Source: Bacteroidota bacterium (GTDB taxonomy: Bacteria > Bacteroidota > Ignavibacteria > UBA10030 > UBA8401). From it: a DNA stretch of 7,607 bases. Made by a program: the position numbers and the translations under genes. Location of the stretch: the NCBI GenBank assembly GCA_030824295.1, contig JAVBYA010000156.1:1-7607 (forward strand). The letters run 5' to 3'. Positions within the stretch are counted from its first letter, which is position 1. Every line of letters starts with the position of its first letter. Positions 1 to 5,980 of this stretch are shown here, piece after piece. The notes under the pieces are model-generated. The model was not told the origin of the DNA and ran no database searches. It saw nothing but the letters and a program-made list of their open reading frames with translations.

Positions 1-1148
1 TGCGCTTCCAGCGTTCCCATTCCCGGGAACGCATAGGATGTTCTCACAGACCAGAGGTCATGCGCGATCTCCTGTTTGGGGGGCTGGATATCGTAGGTGA
101 AAGAATATTCGGCGAGCGGACCGCCGGCAGCCAGCGCGCGGTTCAGGTCATCCAGATTACCGAGATGCGAACCGCTGTAGATACCGAGCGTTGTACTGAA
201 ATGACTGTAGTAACTCTCCACCGTCAGATCACCGGCTGTATACCCGAATGCGGCAGAACCATCCGCTTCTGTGAATCCGGAATTCCCGATCACATAGTCC
301 GGCGCCGAGGCGCTTCCGGCTTTGCGTCCGCTCCCTTGCACCCGCCACGAGAATCCGTCGAACAGGTCCGGTCCCCCTTCCACGAGCATGGAGAGCGCGC
401 CCTGCCGGTTGTTACTGAACATATTGAGCGACAGTTCGCCGCCGATCCCTTTGCTGCGGCGCATCTCCCTCGGCTGCAGTTTGATCACACCGCCGATGGC
501 GCCGGAACCGAACTCAACGCCCGCCACTCCTTTCAGCACTTCGATCTTGGACGGCGCGAAGGGATCGATCTCCGGCGCATGCTCGCCGCCCCACTGCTGT
601 CCCTCCTGCGGCACACCGGCATTGAGCACCTTCACACGTTGACTGTGCAATCCGCGGATCACCGGCTTCGCGATGGACGGACCGGTCGAGAGAACGGTGA
701 CGCCGGTGATACTCTCCAATGCCTTGCCGATCGTCTGTCCCCGGTGACGGTCCACATCTTGCGGCGTCATCACGATCACGGACTGCGAGGAACCGGTAAG
801 GCTCGAACGGTCCACTCGTCCTTCCACATTCACTTCCGAGAGCTGGATGTCCGACGGGACCATGCGGATCACTCTATGCATATCCCGGTCCAGCACGAGT
901 CGCTGTGTCTGGTCCGCATATCCCAGCAGCCGGCAGATGACGGTGACCGTACCGCGGGGAAGTTCCACACGGAACGAACCGTCACGCTCGGTCGTGAGGT
1001 GGCGTTGATGCTCCACGATGTAGACCGTAGCACGTTCCAGAACCGTATTCACCGTGCTGTCCACGACCGTACCGGAGAAGGTCACGGACTGAGCGGCACC
1101 GATGTGTACGGCCAGAACGAGCATACAGAGATATGCTGTTGGCTTCAT
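1..1148 (-). CDS. TonB-dependent outer-membrane receptor, N-terminal part (C-terminus beyond window)
   Basis: Read on the minus strand from ATG at 1148, the frame stays open for 382 codons to the window edge, so the C-terminal barrel is missing. Residues 1-20 are a signal peptide (MKPTAYLCMLVLAVHIGAAQ). Residues about 23-100 form a carboxypeptidase-regulatory-like beta domain (FSGTVVDSTVNTVLERATVY, DGSFRVELPRG), common in Bacteroidota receptors. Residues about 115-225 are the plug: GQTIGKALESITGV, KPVIRGLHSQRVKVLN, then GGEHAPEIDP, KIEVLKG and GSGAIGGVI. From about 235 amphipathic strands of the barrel begin. The family imports scarce ligands across the outer membrane using TonB-ExbBD energy. 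The plug order RGL..RV..L, (D/E)HA..IDP, GSAIGGV is like that of ZnuD-type zinc receptors as I recall them, so metal is my guess; siderophore or another ligand is possible. The gene lies 69 bases after a His/Cys-rich exported protein. The frame is also open upstream to a TTG at 1190, but ATG 1148 gives the better signal peptide. The family assignment is firm, the substrate is not. Confidence 0.93.
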   Translation of the reverse strand, partial: MKPTAYLCMLVLAVHIGAAQSVTFSGTVVDSTVNTVLERATVYIVEHQRHLTTERDGSFRVELPRGTVTVICRLLGYADQTQRLVLDRDMHRVIRMVPSDIQLSEVNVEGRVDRSSLTGSSQSVIVMTPQDVDRHRGQTIGKALESITGVTVLSTGPSIAKPVIRGLHSQRVKVLNAGVPQEGQQWGGEHAPEIDPFAPSKIEVLKGVAGVEFGSGAIGGVIKLQPREMRRSKGIGGELSLNMFSNNRQGALSMLVEGGPDLFDGFSWRVQGSGRKAGSASAPDYVIGNSGFTEADGSAAFGYTAGDLTVESYYSHFSTTLGIYSGSHLGNLDDLNRALAAGGPLAEYSFTYDIQPPKQEIAHDLWSVRTSYAFPGMGTLEA

Positions 1149-1171
1149 TCGAATGAGTAAAGTTGTAAGGA

Positions 1172-1189
1172 TGAGGACGATCGTCCTCA
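1172..1189. promoter_or_regulatory. 18-bp perfect palindrome upstream of the TonB receptor
   Basis: TGAGGACGATCGTCCTCA is its own reverse complement across all 18 positions; the symmetry breaks at the next pair (A1171/A1190). It sits between the stop of the His/Cys-rich gene (1218) and the receptor start, ending 23 bases before ATG 1148. As DNA it fits a homodimeric regulator site. As RNA it would fold into a 7-bp stem with a GATC loop close to the start codon. There is no T-run after it, so it is not a typical terminator. Function is inferred from position and symmetry only. Confidence 0.5.
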
Positions 1190-1217
1190 ATGAACTGGAT
1201 CGAACAGGGAGCGGATG

Positions 1218-1529
1218 TTACGAGAGATGCGTGGGAGGACCGCGGCGGCGGGATTCGCGGTAGCAAAAATTCACACGAACAACGGACGATTCGACCGTGA
1301 CGGTCTCACCGGTCCAGCGAACGGTGATGACCTCATCCGCCGCCGGTTCAAACGTGACGGAGGCTGAGGTGTACGTGCAAATGCCGCAGTCATGCGATGC
1401 ATGGGCTGCGGCACTATGTTTGTTCGCTCCGTCTTCGGGAGCGTGGTGGTGCAGCGGCGCAACGACCATGGTCATTGCGCCGTAGACGATCAGCATCAAC
1501 ACAGAAGATATGTTGATATGCTTTTTCAT
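1218..1529 (-). CDS. Small exported His/Cys-rich protein, DUF2946-like, putative metal binding
   Basis: This is a 103-residue protein. Residues 4-25 are a hydrophobic signal or anchor segment (INISSVLMLIVYGAMTMVVA), so it should act in the periplasm or at the inner membrane. It is followed at once by HHH (27-29), then H38, H43 and H46, and a CGIC pair (C48, C51); C89 lies near the C-terminus. The tail ends in RRRGPPTHLS. The layout of a membrane-targeted N-terminus, a His-rich stretch, D/H-C-x2-C and a terminal R(G/A)PP resembles DUF2946-type small proteins, which I recall near copper or other metal TonB receptors. That match is from memory. The ligand set suggests Zn or Cu binding, which is inference. 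The start at 1529 lies three bases after the bL28 stop codon (TAA CGG ATG) with no clear Shine-Dalgarno sequence, so translation is probably coupled to bL28. A TonB receptor follows on the same strand. The CDS is likely real; its function is unproven. Confidence 0.8.
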   Translation of the reverse strand: MKKHINISSVLMLIVYGAMTMVVAPLHHHAPEDGANKHSAAAHASHDCGICTYTSASVTFEPAADEVITVRWTGETVTVESSVVRVNFCYRESRRRGPPTHLS

Positions 1530-1532
1530 CCG

Positions 1533-1763
1533 TTAGATCTTACCGGCGCGGACCAGTTTCGCCAGTTCGGCGGTGCCGTTCTTGGTGACGGTCTTGAGCG
1601 CTTTGGTGGAGAGCTTCACATTGATGTAGCGCTTCAGTTCCTGCACCCAGATACGTTTGCTCTGCAGGTTCGGCAGGAAACGGCGCGGCGTGCGGTTGTT
1701 CGCATGCGATACATTATGACCGGTCATCGGACCGACTTCGGAGATTTCACACTTTTTGGACAT
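1533..1763 (-). CDS. rpmB: 50S ribosomal protein bL28
   Basis: This 76-residue protein matches the bL28 family over its full length (E. coli form is 78): MSKKCEIS, GHNVSHANNRTPRRFLPNLQ (residues 15-34), KRIWVQELKRYINVKLSTKA, and the C-terminal LAKLVRAGK. It is part of the large ribosomal subunit. The usual TGK(R/K)P after the first cysteine is replaced by SEVGP. Only one cysteine (C5) is present, so this is the zinc-free ('C-minus') type of bL28 rather than the zinc-ribbon form. The start at 1763 follows a 33-base gap after the upstream 68-residue gene, with only a weak purine stretch (GAAAGAA) as a ribosome site. The next gene begins three bases after its TAA, an unusual neighbour because that gene encodes an exported His/Cys-rich protein. 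It is not adjacent to rpmG here. Whether the genome has a second bL28 copy cannot be seen. Confidence 0.95.
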   Translation of the reverse strand: MSKKCEISEVGPMTGHNVSHANNRTPRRFLPNLQSKRIWVQELKRYINVKLSTKALKTVTKNGTAELAKLVRAGKI

Positions 1764-1796
1764 GATGGTTCTTTCGTTGGTTGCTGTTAATGCGGA

Positions 1797-2003
1797 TCAG
1801 TGAGCAGCTTCCTGCATCTTCTTGAATTCGGCTTCGAGCACCGCTTCTTCGGACTTCTCGTCCTTCACTTTCAATAACTTCTGGTTGAAACGGTACGACC
1901 CTTTGTCGGTCTTCACCGCTGCCACGAATTTGATCGTTTTCTCTAAGGCGCCGGCTTTCGCGGCTTTCTTGGCTTTTTCCTCAAACGATTGTTGTTTTGC
2001 CAT
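1797..2003 (-). CDS. Small basic cytoplasmic protein ahead of bL28 (possibly DUF4295-like)
   Basis: This is a 68-residue, lysine-rich protein with no signal peptide or membrane segment. The start at 2003 (MAKQQSFEEKAKKAAKAG) is chosen over an upstream in-frame ATG at 2057 because a strong ribosome site, AAGGAGAG, lies just before 2003 and the promoter element at 2054-2047 would overlap the longer reading. The first 20 and last 20 residues look helical and charged. The middle (IKFVAAVKTDKGSYRFNQKL) looks like a short beta hairpin. Bacteroidota genomes often keep a small DUF4295 protein with a KxxKTGxYxF-like core beside rpmB/rpmG; the KTDKGSYRF core and the position before rpmB make that my best guess, but the match is weak. 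It is probably translated at a high level and co-transcribed with bL28 33 bases downstream. Confidence 0.8.
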   Translation of the reverse strand: MAKQQSFEEKAKKAAKAGALEKTIKFVAAVKTDKGSYRFNQKLLKVKDEKSEEAVLEAEFKKMQEAAH

Positions 2004-2046
2004 GGAACACTCTCCTTGCGTTTTGACGTCGTTACTATAGGGATTA

Positions 2047-2077
2047 CAAATATACACAATTCAATCCAAAAAGCGAA
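2047..2077 (-). promoter_or_regulatory. Bacteroidota-type promoter for the bL28/TonB operon
   Basis: On the minus strand TATATTTG (2054-2047) fits the TAnnTTTG -7 element of the Bacteroidota primary sigma factor exactly. Nineteen bases further upstream lies TTCG (2077-2074), one mismatch from the TTTG -33 element. Transcription would start around 2042, leaving a leader of about 40 bases that contains the AAGGAGAG ribosome site for the 68-residue protein. No other gene lies between here and the peptidase end at 2142. Confidence 0.6.
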
Positions 2078-2098
2078 CGAAAAAATCTCTTTTTCGTT
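2076..2098. repeat. AT-rich inverted repeat abutting the operon promoter
   Basis: AACGAAAAA (2076-2084) and TTTTTCGTT (2090-2098) are perfect 9-bp inverted arms around a 5-base centre. The repeat touches the -33 element of the minus-strand promoter and lies 44 bases past the stop of the S15-like hydrolase gene. It could be an operator, an AT-rich upstream activating element, or a weak terminator for the hydrolase transcript. The AT-rich stem and the absence of a GC core argue against a standard intrinsic terminator. Confidence 0.45.
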
Positions 2099-2141
2099 AT
2101 TGATGGATAAATTTGTGTAATTCGCCTATTTCCGGCTGCTT

Positions 2142-3974
2142 TTACTGTTTCAGGACACCGACAGTGATGGATGATGGATAGCGGGAATTCCGCTGCAGCG
2201 TTATCTGTGCTTTCCGGAAATCGGTTTCTGTTGCCGTGTAGATATTCACGAATTTTTGGGGATTCCGATCCACGAGCGGGAACCAGCTGCTCTGCACCTG
2301 GACCATGATGGAATGCCCCGGCAGGAACGTATGGTTCAGATCCGGGATGGTGAAGCGGACCCGTTCAACGGTGCCCGGACGTAGCGGTTCCGGCTTCGAG
2401 AAACTGTTCCGATACCGCGCGCGCATCACCTCGCCGCGGACGAGCATCTGATATCCGCTCATCTTCACATGAGGTGCGTTCGACAGATCGTCCTTCGCCG
2501 AATCCGGATAGACATCGATCACCTTCACGATGAAATCGGCATCCGTTCCGGTCGTCGTCACATACAGTTCCGCAGTGACCGGTCCGGCGATGGTCACCGT
2601 GTCGGTCACCGGCATGGAATACGAGAGTACATCCGGACGCTGCCATGCGAACCGCTGGTCATCGGTCATATACTCCCTGCCGCGGTCATTGCTGATCTCG
2701 GCGATGTAGGGCACCGGACGCGCAGGGTCACTCACATATTCATCCGCTTCATTCTTTGCCGACGGCTTCTCGAACGACAGCCGCCCGCCGCTGCTGAAAT
2801 AGAACGAACGCTGCACCGCCTGCTTCGGCGGCCACTCGGTGTAAGCGCGCCATACATTGCTCCCGGTCTCAAAAACCGATACTTCCGGCAGCGGCAATGC
2901 ATCCGTCCCTTTCAAGTGATGACCGAAGAATGCACGGATATGTTTGTCGTAATATTCCGAGCTCTTCACACCGAAGCTCACGTTCCCCAGACGGCTGCCG
3001 TTCGAACGGACCCACCCGCCGTGGAACCACGGTCCCATCATCAGCGATGTCCGGTTCACCGGATTGTACTCCTCCAGCGCTTTATAGATCTCCAGCGAAC
3101 CGAACAGGTCCTCTGCATCGAACCAGCCGCCGACCAGCAGCACGGCGGGACGGATGTTCTTCATGTGCTGCGCAACGTTGCGAGCTTTCCAGAATGCATC
3201 ATAGTCCGGATGCGCGAACACATCGTTCCAGAACTTCGATGTGTCGCCGTAGTAATTCTTCTTGATGGAAGCGAGCGAGCCGGCCTCCAGGAGGAATTTG
3301 TACCCGTCCTGCGTGGGATACTCGAACCCTTCAGGCCAGGTGGTGCGGAGTGCCGGCCGCGGCTTGCCGAAGGAACGGAAGAAACTGAACGCATCGATGA
3401 GCATCACCGCACCGTTGTGATGGAAGTCGTCGCCGATGAACCAATCGGAGATCGGAGCCTGCGGTGATACGGCTTTCAGCGCAGGATGCGCATCGATCAG
3501 TCCATGCGCCGCATAGAATCCCGGATACGATATGCCGATCATCCCGACATTGCCGTTGTGTCCTCTCACATTCTTCAGCAGCCACTCGATGGTATCGAAT
3601 GCATCGCTGCTCTCGTCCACCTGCTGTTTCGACTGCTTGTTCGGGATATGCGGACGGATATCCTCATACTCCCCTTCGGACATGAACCGTCCGCGCACAT
3701 CCTGGAACGCCATGATGTATCCCTCCTGCGCCATCCACGCATTGTTCTGCTCCGCCTTCAGGTACCTCTCGCCGTACGGTGCGGTCGTATACGGGGTCCG
3801 GCTGAGCATGATGGGATAGCGCTTCGACGTATCCTTCGGGACATAGACGGCGGTGTGGAGTGTGGCACCGTCCCGCATCGGGATGCGATATTCGTATTTC
3901 ACATAGTCGATGGACAGATCGATCGATTGGGAGAACAACATGGCTGGCAGGAACAGGAAAATGAACTTTTTCAT
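2142..3974 (-). CDS. Secreted CocE/NonD family serine hydrolase (peptidase S15-like / alpha-amino-acid ester hydrolase-like)
   Basis: This 610-residue protein has a signal peptide (residues 1-16, MKKFIFLFLPAMLFSQ), so it is exported. Residues about 27-330 form an alpha/beta-hydrolase domain: MRDGATLHTAVYVPKD (33-48), SRTPY (58-62), DVRGRFMSEGE (92-102). The catalytic triad is Ser149 in GISYPG (147-152), Asp286 in GGWFDAED and His318 in GPWFHGGW. The triad spacing (137 and 32 residues) agrees with alpha-amino-acid ester hydrolases. HPDYDAFWKAR (255-265) is also typical of the family. Residues about 340-610 fit the C-terminal jelly-roll (X-Pro dipeptidyl-peptidase C-terminal domain). Known members cleave acyl-Xaa or Xaa-Pro peptides, amino-acid esters, cocaine or glutaryl-7-ACA, so the true substrate cannot be read here; peptide scavenging is the likeliest role. 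The length is normal and no disruption is seen. It is followed by a promoter for the next operon, so it is probably transcribed alone. Confidence 0.93.
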   Translation of the reverse strand: MKKFIFLFLPAMLFSQSIDLSIDYVKYEYRIPMRDGATLHTAVYVPKDTSKRYPIMLSRTPYTTAPYGERYLKAEQNNAWMAQEGYIMAFQDVRGRFMSEGEYEDIRPHIPNKQSKQQVDESSDAFDTIEWLLKNVRGHNGNVGMIGISYPGFYAAHGLIDAHPALKAVSPQAPISDWFIGDDFHHNGAVMLIDAFSFFRSFGKPRPALRTTWPEGFEYPTQDGYKFLLEAGSLASIKKNYYGDTSKFWNDVFAHPDYDAFWKARNVAQHMKNIRPAVLLVGGWFDAEDLFGSLEIYKALEEYNPVNRTSLMMGPWFHGGWVRSNGSRLGNVSFGVKSSEYYDKHIRAFFGHHLKGTDALPLPEVSVFETGSNVWRAYTEWPPKQAVQRSFYFSSGGRLSFEKPSAKNEADEYVSDPARPVPYIAEISNDRGREYMTDDQRFAWQRPDVLSYSMPVTDTVTIAGPVTAELYVTTTGTDADFIVKVIDVYPDSAKDDLSNAPHVKMSGYQMLVRGEVMRARYRNSFSKPEPLRPGTVERVRFTIPDLNHTFLPGHSIMVQVQSSWFPLVDRNPQKFVNIYTATETDFRKAQITLQRNSRYPSSITVGVLKQ

Positions 3975-4029
3975 AACACTCGCGGGAATGTGAGGGAATA
4001 GCAGAGCAGACAGTATGTTGCTACGCGGA

Positions 4030-4060
4030 ATAACGTACTAAAATTGGAACCGATGAGCAA
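4030..4060 (-). promoter_or_regulatory. Candidate promoter for the S15-like hydrolase
   Basis: On the minus strand TTG (4060-4058) is followed after 20 bases by TACGTTAT (4037-4030), which keeps TAnnTT of the Bacteroidota TAnnTTTG element. Transcription would begin near 4024, about 50 bases before the ATG at 3974. The match is partial. Confidence 0.35.
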
Positions 4061-4213
4061 CTCTTCCTCAGATATTCCGACACTCAATTAAGAACGACCC
4101 TTGTCCTTTTATCCCGGTCCGAACTTCACCTGCGTTTCAACGACCGGTCCTTCATTGAACCGACGGCGGACATCATGCACCCTTTTCTGTGGCAAACCGT
4201 AACCGTTTATCGC

Positions 4214-4221
4214 TATCTTTC
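4214..4221 (+). promoter_or_regulatory. Weak promoter element ahead of the M50 protease gene
   Basis: TATCTTTC matches seven of the eight positions of TAnnTTTG (counting n as free) and lies 52 bases before the ATG at 4274. No good -33 element lies 19-21 bases upstream (only TGG near 4190). An alternative sigma70-like -10, CATATT, lies nearby at about 4227-4232. This is listed only as the best candidate for the plus-strand block. Confidence 0.25.
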
Positions 4222-4273
4222 GTAAACATATTGCTTCATTCACTGAATATTCCACAAGCTCCGCCGGAACCGT

Positions 4274-5140
4274 ATGAAACGGATACTACCCATTCTCATC
4301 CTGCTCACTTCCCCGCTTGCCGGGTGGTTCATCGGCGGTCTCCTGGCACGCGGCGAATTGCTCAGCACGGTCATTCCCGGACAAGCAGACATCACCGTTT
4401 GGTTCTTTCTGATGCTGTTCCTTCTTCTGTTCATTCCGCTGGCCGTCCACGAACTTGGTCATCTCTTGACAGGTCTGTTCCATGGACACTCATTCCAGCT
4501 GTTCGTGATAGGACCGTTAGGGATAAAAAGGGATGAACAGAAGAGAATCCGCATCTATCTTAATAGAGAGTTCCAACTCTTCGGCGGAGCGGCAGCAACT
4601 CTCCCTGACGGCCGTCCGAATGATCCTGCTGATGTATTTGCCCGCATCCTTATCGCCGGTCCGTTGGCATCCGTTGCCTTCACATTCATCATGGTCATCA
4701 CGGCCTTCACGGTGAACGGGCAGCCATGGTCGTTCTACATGTTGTATATGGGACTGGTCTCTTTGGCGATCGCGTTGGCAACCACGCTTCCCGCCCGGAC
4801 AGGTATCTTCTATACTGACCGGAAACGGTACCAGCGTCTTCGGTCCAACGGCAGGGAAAAAGAGATCGAGCTGGCGTTGCTGAATGTGACCGCGTTGAAG
4901 TCCCTTGGTCAGCCGATCACCTCCATGCCGGAAGCCGAGCTGCGCTTGCTGACACAGGATGATGCTCCGCTGTTCCGGTACATTGGATACTATTATCTTT
5001 GCGAGTATCATGCCGGGCAGCCGGAGATGATCGCATCACATCGGGCGGCGATGAAGGAATTAGAGACGGAGATCCCCCGCTCCATCGTCGCAGCGATCGA
5101 GACAGAACTGCGAAAGGAATCCGGGAAAGGAACTCCTTGA
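4274..5140 (+). CDS. Integral-membrane M50-type zinc metalloprotease
   Basis: This is a 288-residue protein. Predicted membrane segments lie at about 5-24, 41-58, 123-146 and 153-172. Residues 59-63 are HELGH, the HExxH zinc site (His59, Glu60, His63) at the end of the second membrane segment, as in site-2 proteases. GPLAS (129-133) matches the conserved G-P turn before the next helix. LPARTGIFYTDRKRY (172-186) takes the place of the usual NxxPxxxLDG motif, with Asp182 as the probable third zinc ligand. The last 110 residues or so form a soluble, charged, helical tail. There is no PDZ domain, unlike RseP, so this is a short M50 variant. Family members cut membrane-anchored proteins within the bilayer; its substrate is unknown. 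ATG 4274 is the first start with a good signal-like helix and lacks a clear Shine-Dalgarno sequence. The M24 peptidase follows after 54 bases, probably in one transcript. M50 membership is fairly sure, activity likely. Confidence 0.85.
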   Translation: MKRILPILILLTSPLAGWFIGGLLARGELLSTVIPGQADITVWFFLMLFLLLFIPLAVHELGHLLTGLFHGHSFQLFVIGPLGIKRDEQKRIRIYLNREFQLFGGAAATLPDGRPNDPADVFARILIAGPLASVAFTFIMVITAFTVNGQPWSFYMLYMGLVSLAIALATTLPARTGIFYTDRKRYQRLRSNGREKEIELALLNVTALKSLGQPITSMPEAELRLLTQDDAPLFRYIGYYYLCEYHAGQPEMIASHRAAMKELETEIPRSIVAAIETELRKESGKGTP

Positions 5141-5194
5141 CCGCTCCGACGGTATACACACCCATCCCTTCCATTCACCAACAGCGGATATCTT

Positions 5195-5878
5195 ATGCAC
5201 AATACAACTGAACAGCTGATGACAGCACAGAACAAAGCGATCGAACTGTTCTCCGTGATCGAACAACGCGGCTTGATCGTTCCCGGAAGAACGGAGCAGC
5301 AGCTGTGTGAGGACGTTGTTCGCATCGCACGCGAAGAGTTCGGGAGCGAGCGTCATTGGGGGAAGAAGATCGTACGGACCGGACCCAACACGCTTCAACC
5401 CTATGCCGCTGATCCTGTGGATCGTACCATCCAAGAAGGGGACATTTTGTTCTTTGACTTTCATCCTGTTTTCGGTGAGTGGGAAGCGGACCTTGGAAGG
5501 ACATACATCCTTGGTGATGACCCGCTCAAACTGAAGATCAAGAAGGACATCGAGGAAGCATGGTACAGAGGGAACGAATGGTATTCCCGGCAGACGCAGC
5601 TGACCGGAGCCCAGTTCTTCCACTATGATGTCGGTTTGGCGCAGAGCTACGGATATGAGTTCGGGAATGCCATTGCCGGACACATCATCGGCAGATATCC
5701 CCACGAACAGCCGGATGATCCGGCCGATCTCTGTCTGGATGTGCACCCGGACAATCACCAAGATATCCTTCAATTGGACAGATCCGGCGAACGGCGGCAT
5801 TGGATCCTGGAACTGCATTTTGTCGACCGGAAGAACCATATCGGTGCGTTCTTCGAACAGTTGTTGCAGTCAGTTTAA
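5195..5878 (+). CDS. Stand-alone M24 family metallopeptidase (Xaa-Pro aminopeptidase/dipeptidase-like)
   Basis: This 227-residue cytoplasmic protein has the 'pita-bread' fold of methionine aminopeptidase and Xaa-Pro peptidases. The five metal ligands can be placed: Asp88 (FFDFHP), Asp99 (EADLGRT), His163 (AGHIIGR), Glu206 (ILELHFVD) and Glu221 (FFEQLL). The 11-residue spacing of the two aspartates matches methionine aminopeptidase. HPDN (184-187) and the closing ELHFVDRKNHIGAFFEQLL recall a subgroup of short 'M24 family metallopeptidase' proteins. The creatinase-like N-terminal domain of true Xaa-Pro aminopeptidases is absent, so it is a catalytic domain alone. With all ligands present it should bind two divalent metals and be active, probably on small peptides; substrate preference cannot be read. 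It starts 54 bases after the M50 gene without a strong ribosome site. It lacks the usual methionine-aminopeptidase signatures, so it is unlikely to be map. Confidence 0.9.
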   Translation: MHNTTEQLMTAQNKAIELFSVIEQRGLIVPGRTEQQLCEDVVRIAREEFGSERHWGKKIVRTGPNTLQPYAADPVDRTIQEGDILFFDFHPVFGEWEADLGRTYILGDDPLKLKIKKDIEEAWYRGNEWYSRQTQLTGAQFFHYDVGLAQSYGYEFGNAIAGHIIGRYPHEQPDDPADLCLDVHPDNHQDILQLDRSGERRHWILELHFVDRKNHIGAFFEQLLQSV

Positions 5879-5940
5879 AGGACCATGCTTTCCGCGATCC
5901 CTCCGGTATTTGGTATTATACACCAATACTATTACCTTAC

Positions 5941-5971
5941 ATCCGTTCCATCGTTTCCATTGTGAACGGAT
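5941..5971 (+). repeat. 8-bp inverted repeat just upstream of the DUF2269 gene
   Basis: ATCCGTTC (5941-5948) and GAACGGAT (5964-5971) are perfect inverted arms separated by 15 bases. The right arm ends two bases before the ribosome site AAGGTG (5974-5979). In RNA it could form a stem-loop next to the ribosome site; in DNA it could be a regulator site. No T-run follows, so it is not a terminator. Role unknown. Confidence 0.4.
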
Positions 5972-5980
5972 TGAAGGTGT

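Larger units (their letters stand above)
3975..4273. other. Divergent intergenic region (299 bases)
   Basis: This gene-free region separates the minus-strand hydrolase from the plus-strand M50 protease and should hold both promoters. I find one reasonable minus-strand promoter (4060-4030) and one weak plus-strand candidate (TATCTTTC, 4214-4221). The middle (about 4065-4180) is C-rich on the plus strand and contains CCGGTCC twice (4115-4121 and 4144-4150). No convincing RNA gene, tRNA, riboswitch or short coding gene was recognised. Confidence 0.6.

Noticed and set aside
60..1160. Long plus-strand open frame (366 codons) over the TonB receptor
   Set aside because: It is antisense to a frame with clear signal peptide, regulatory-like domain and plug motifs. 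Its product is Arg/His-rich low-quality sequence with no domain.
2004..2057. Longer start for the 68-residue protein at 2057
   Set aside because: The extension would cover the promoter element and the AAGGAGAG ribosome site, and its residues look non-coding.
2097..2110. TTAT-n6-ATAA as a possible Zur box for the metal operon
   Set aside because: The arms are only four bases and the flanks do not extend the symmetry; it lies upstream of the promoter and does not match a known Zur consensus well.
2108..2115. TAAATTTG, a plus-strand match to the TAnnTTTG promoter element
   Set aside because: It points into the antisense of the hydrolase gene, has no gene to serve, and lies in an AT-rich gap where such matches arise by chance.
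2469..3467. Plus-strand open frame (332 codons) opposite the S15-like hydrolase
   Set aside because: Shadow of a GC-biased coding strand; the hydrolase on the minus strand has a full catalytic triad and signal peptide.
5060..5839. Minus-strand open frame (259 codons) opposite the M24 peptidase
   Set aside because: The plus-strand frame carries all five M24 metal ligands; the antisense product has no recognisable domain.
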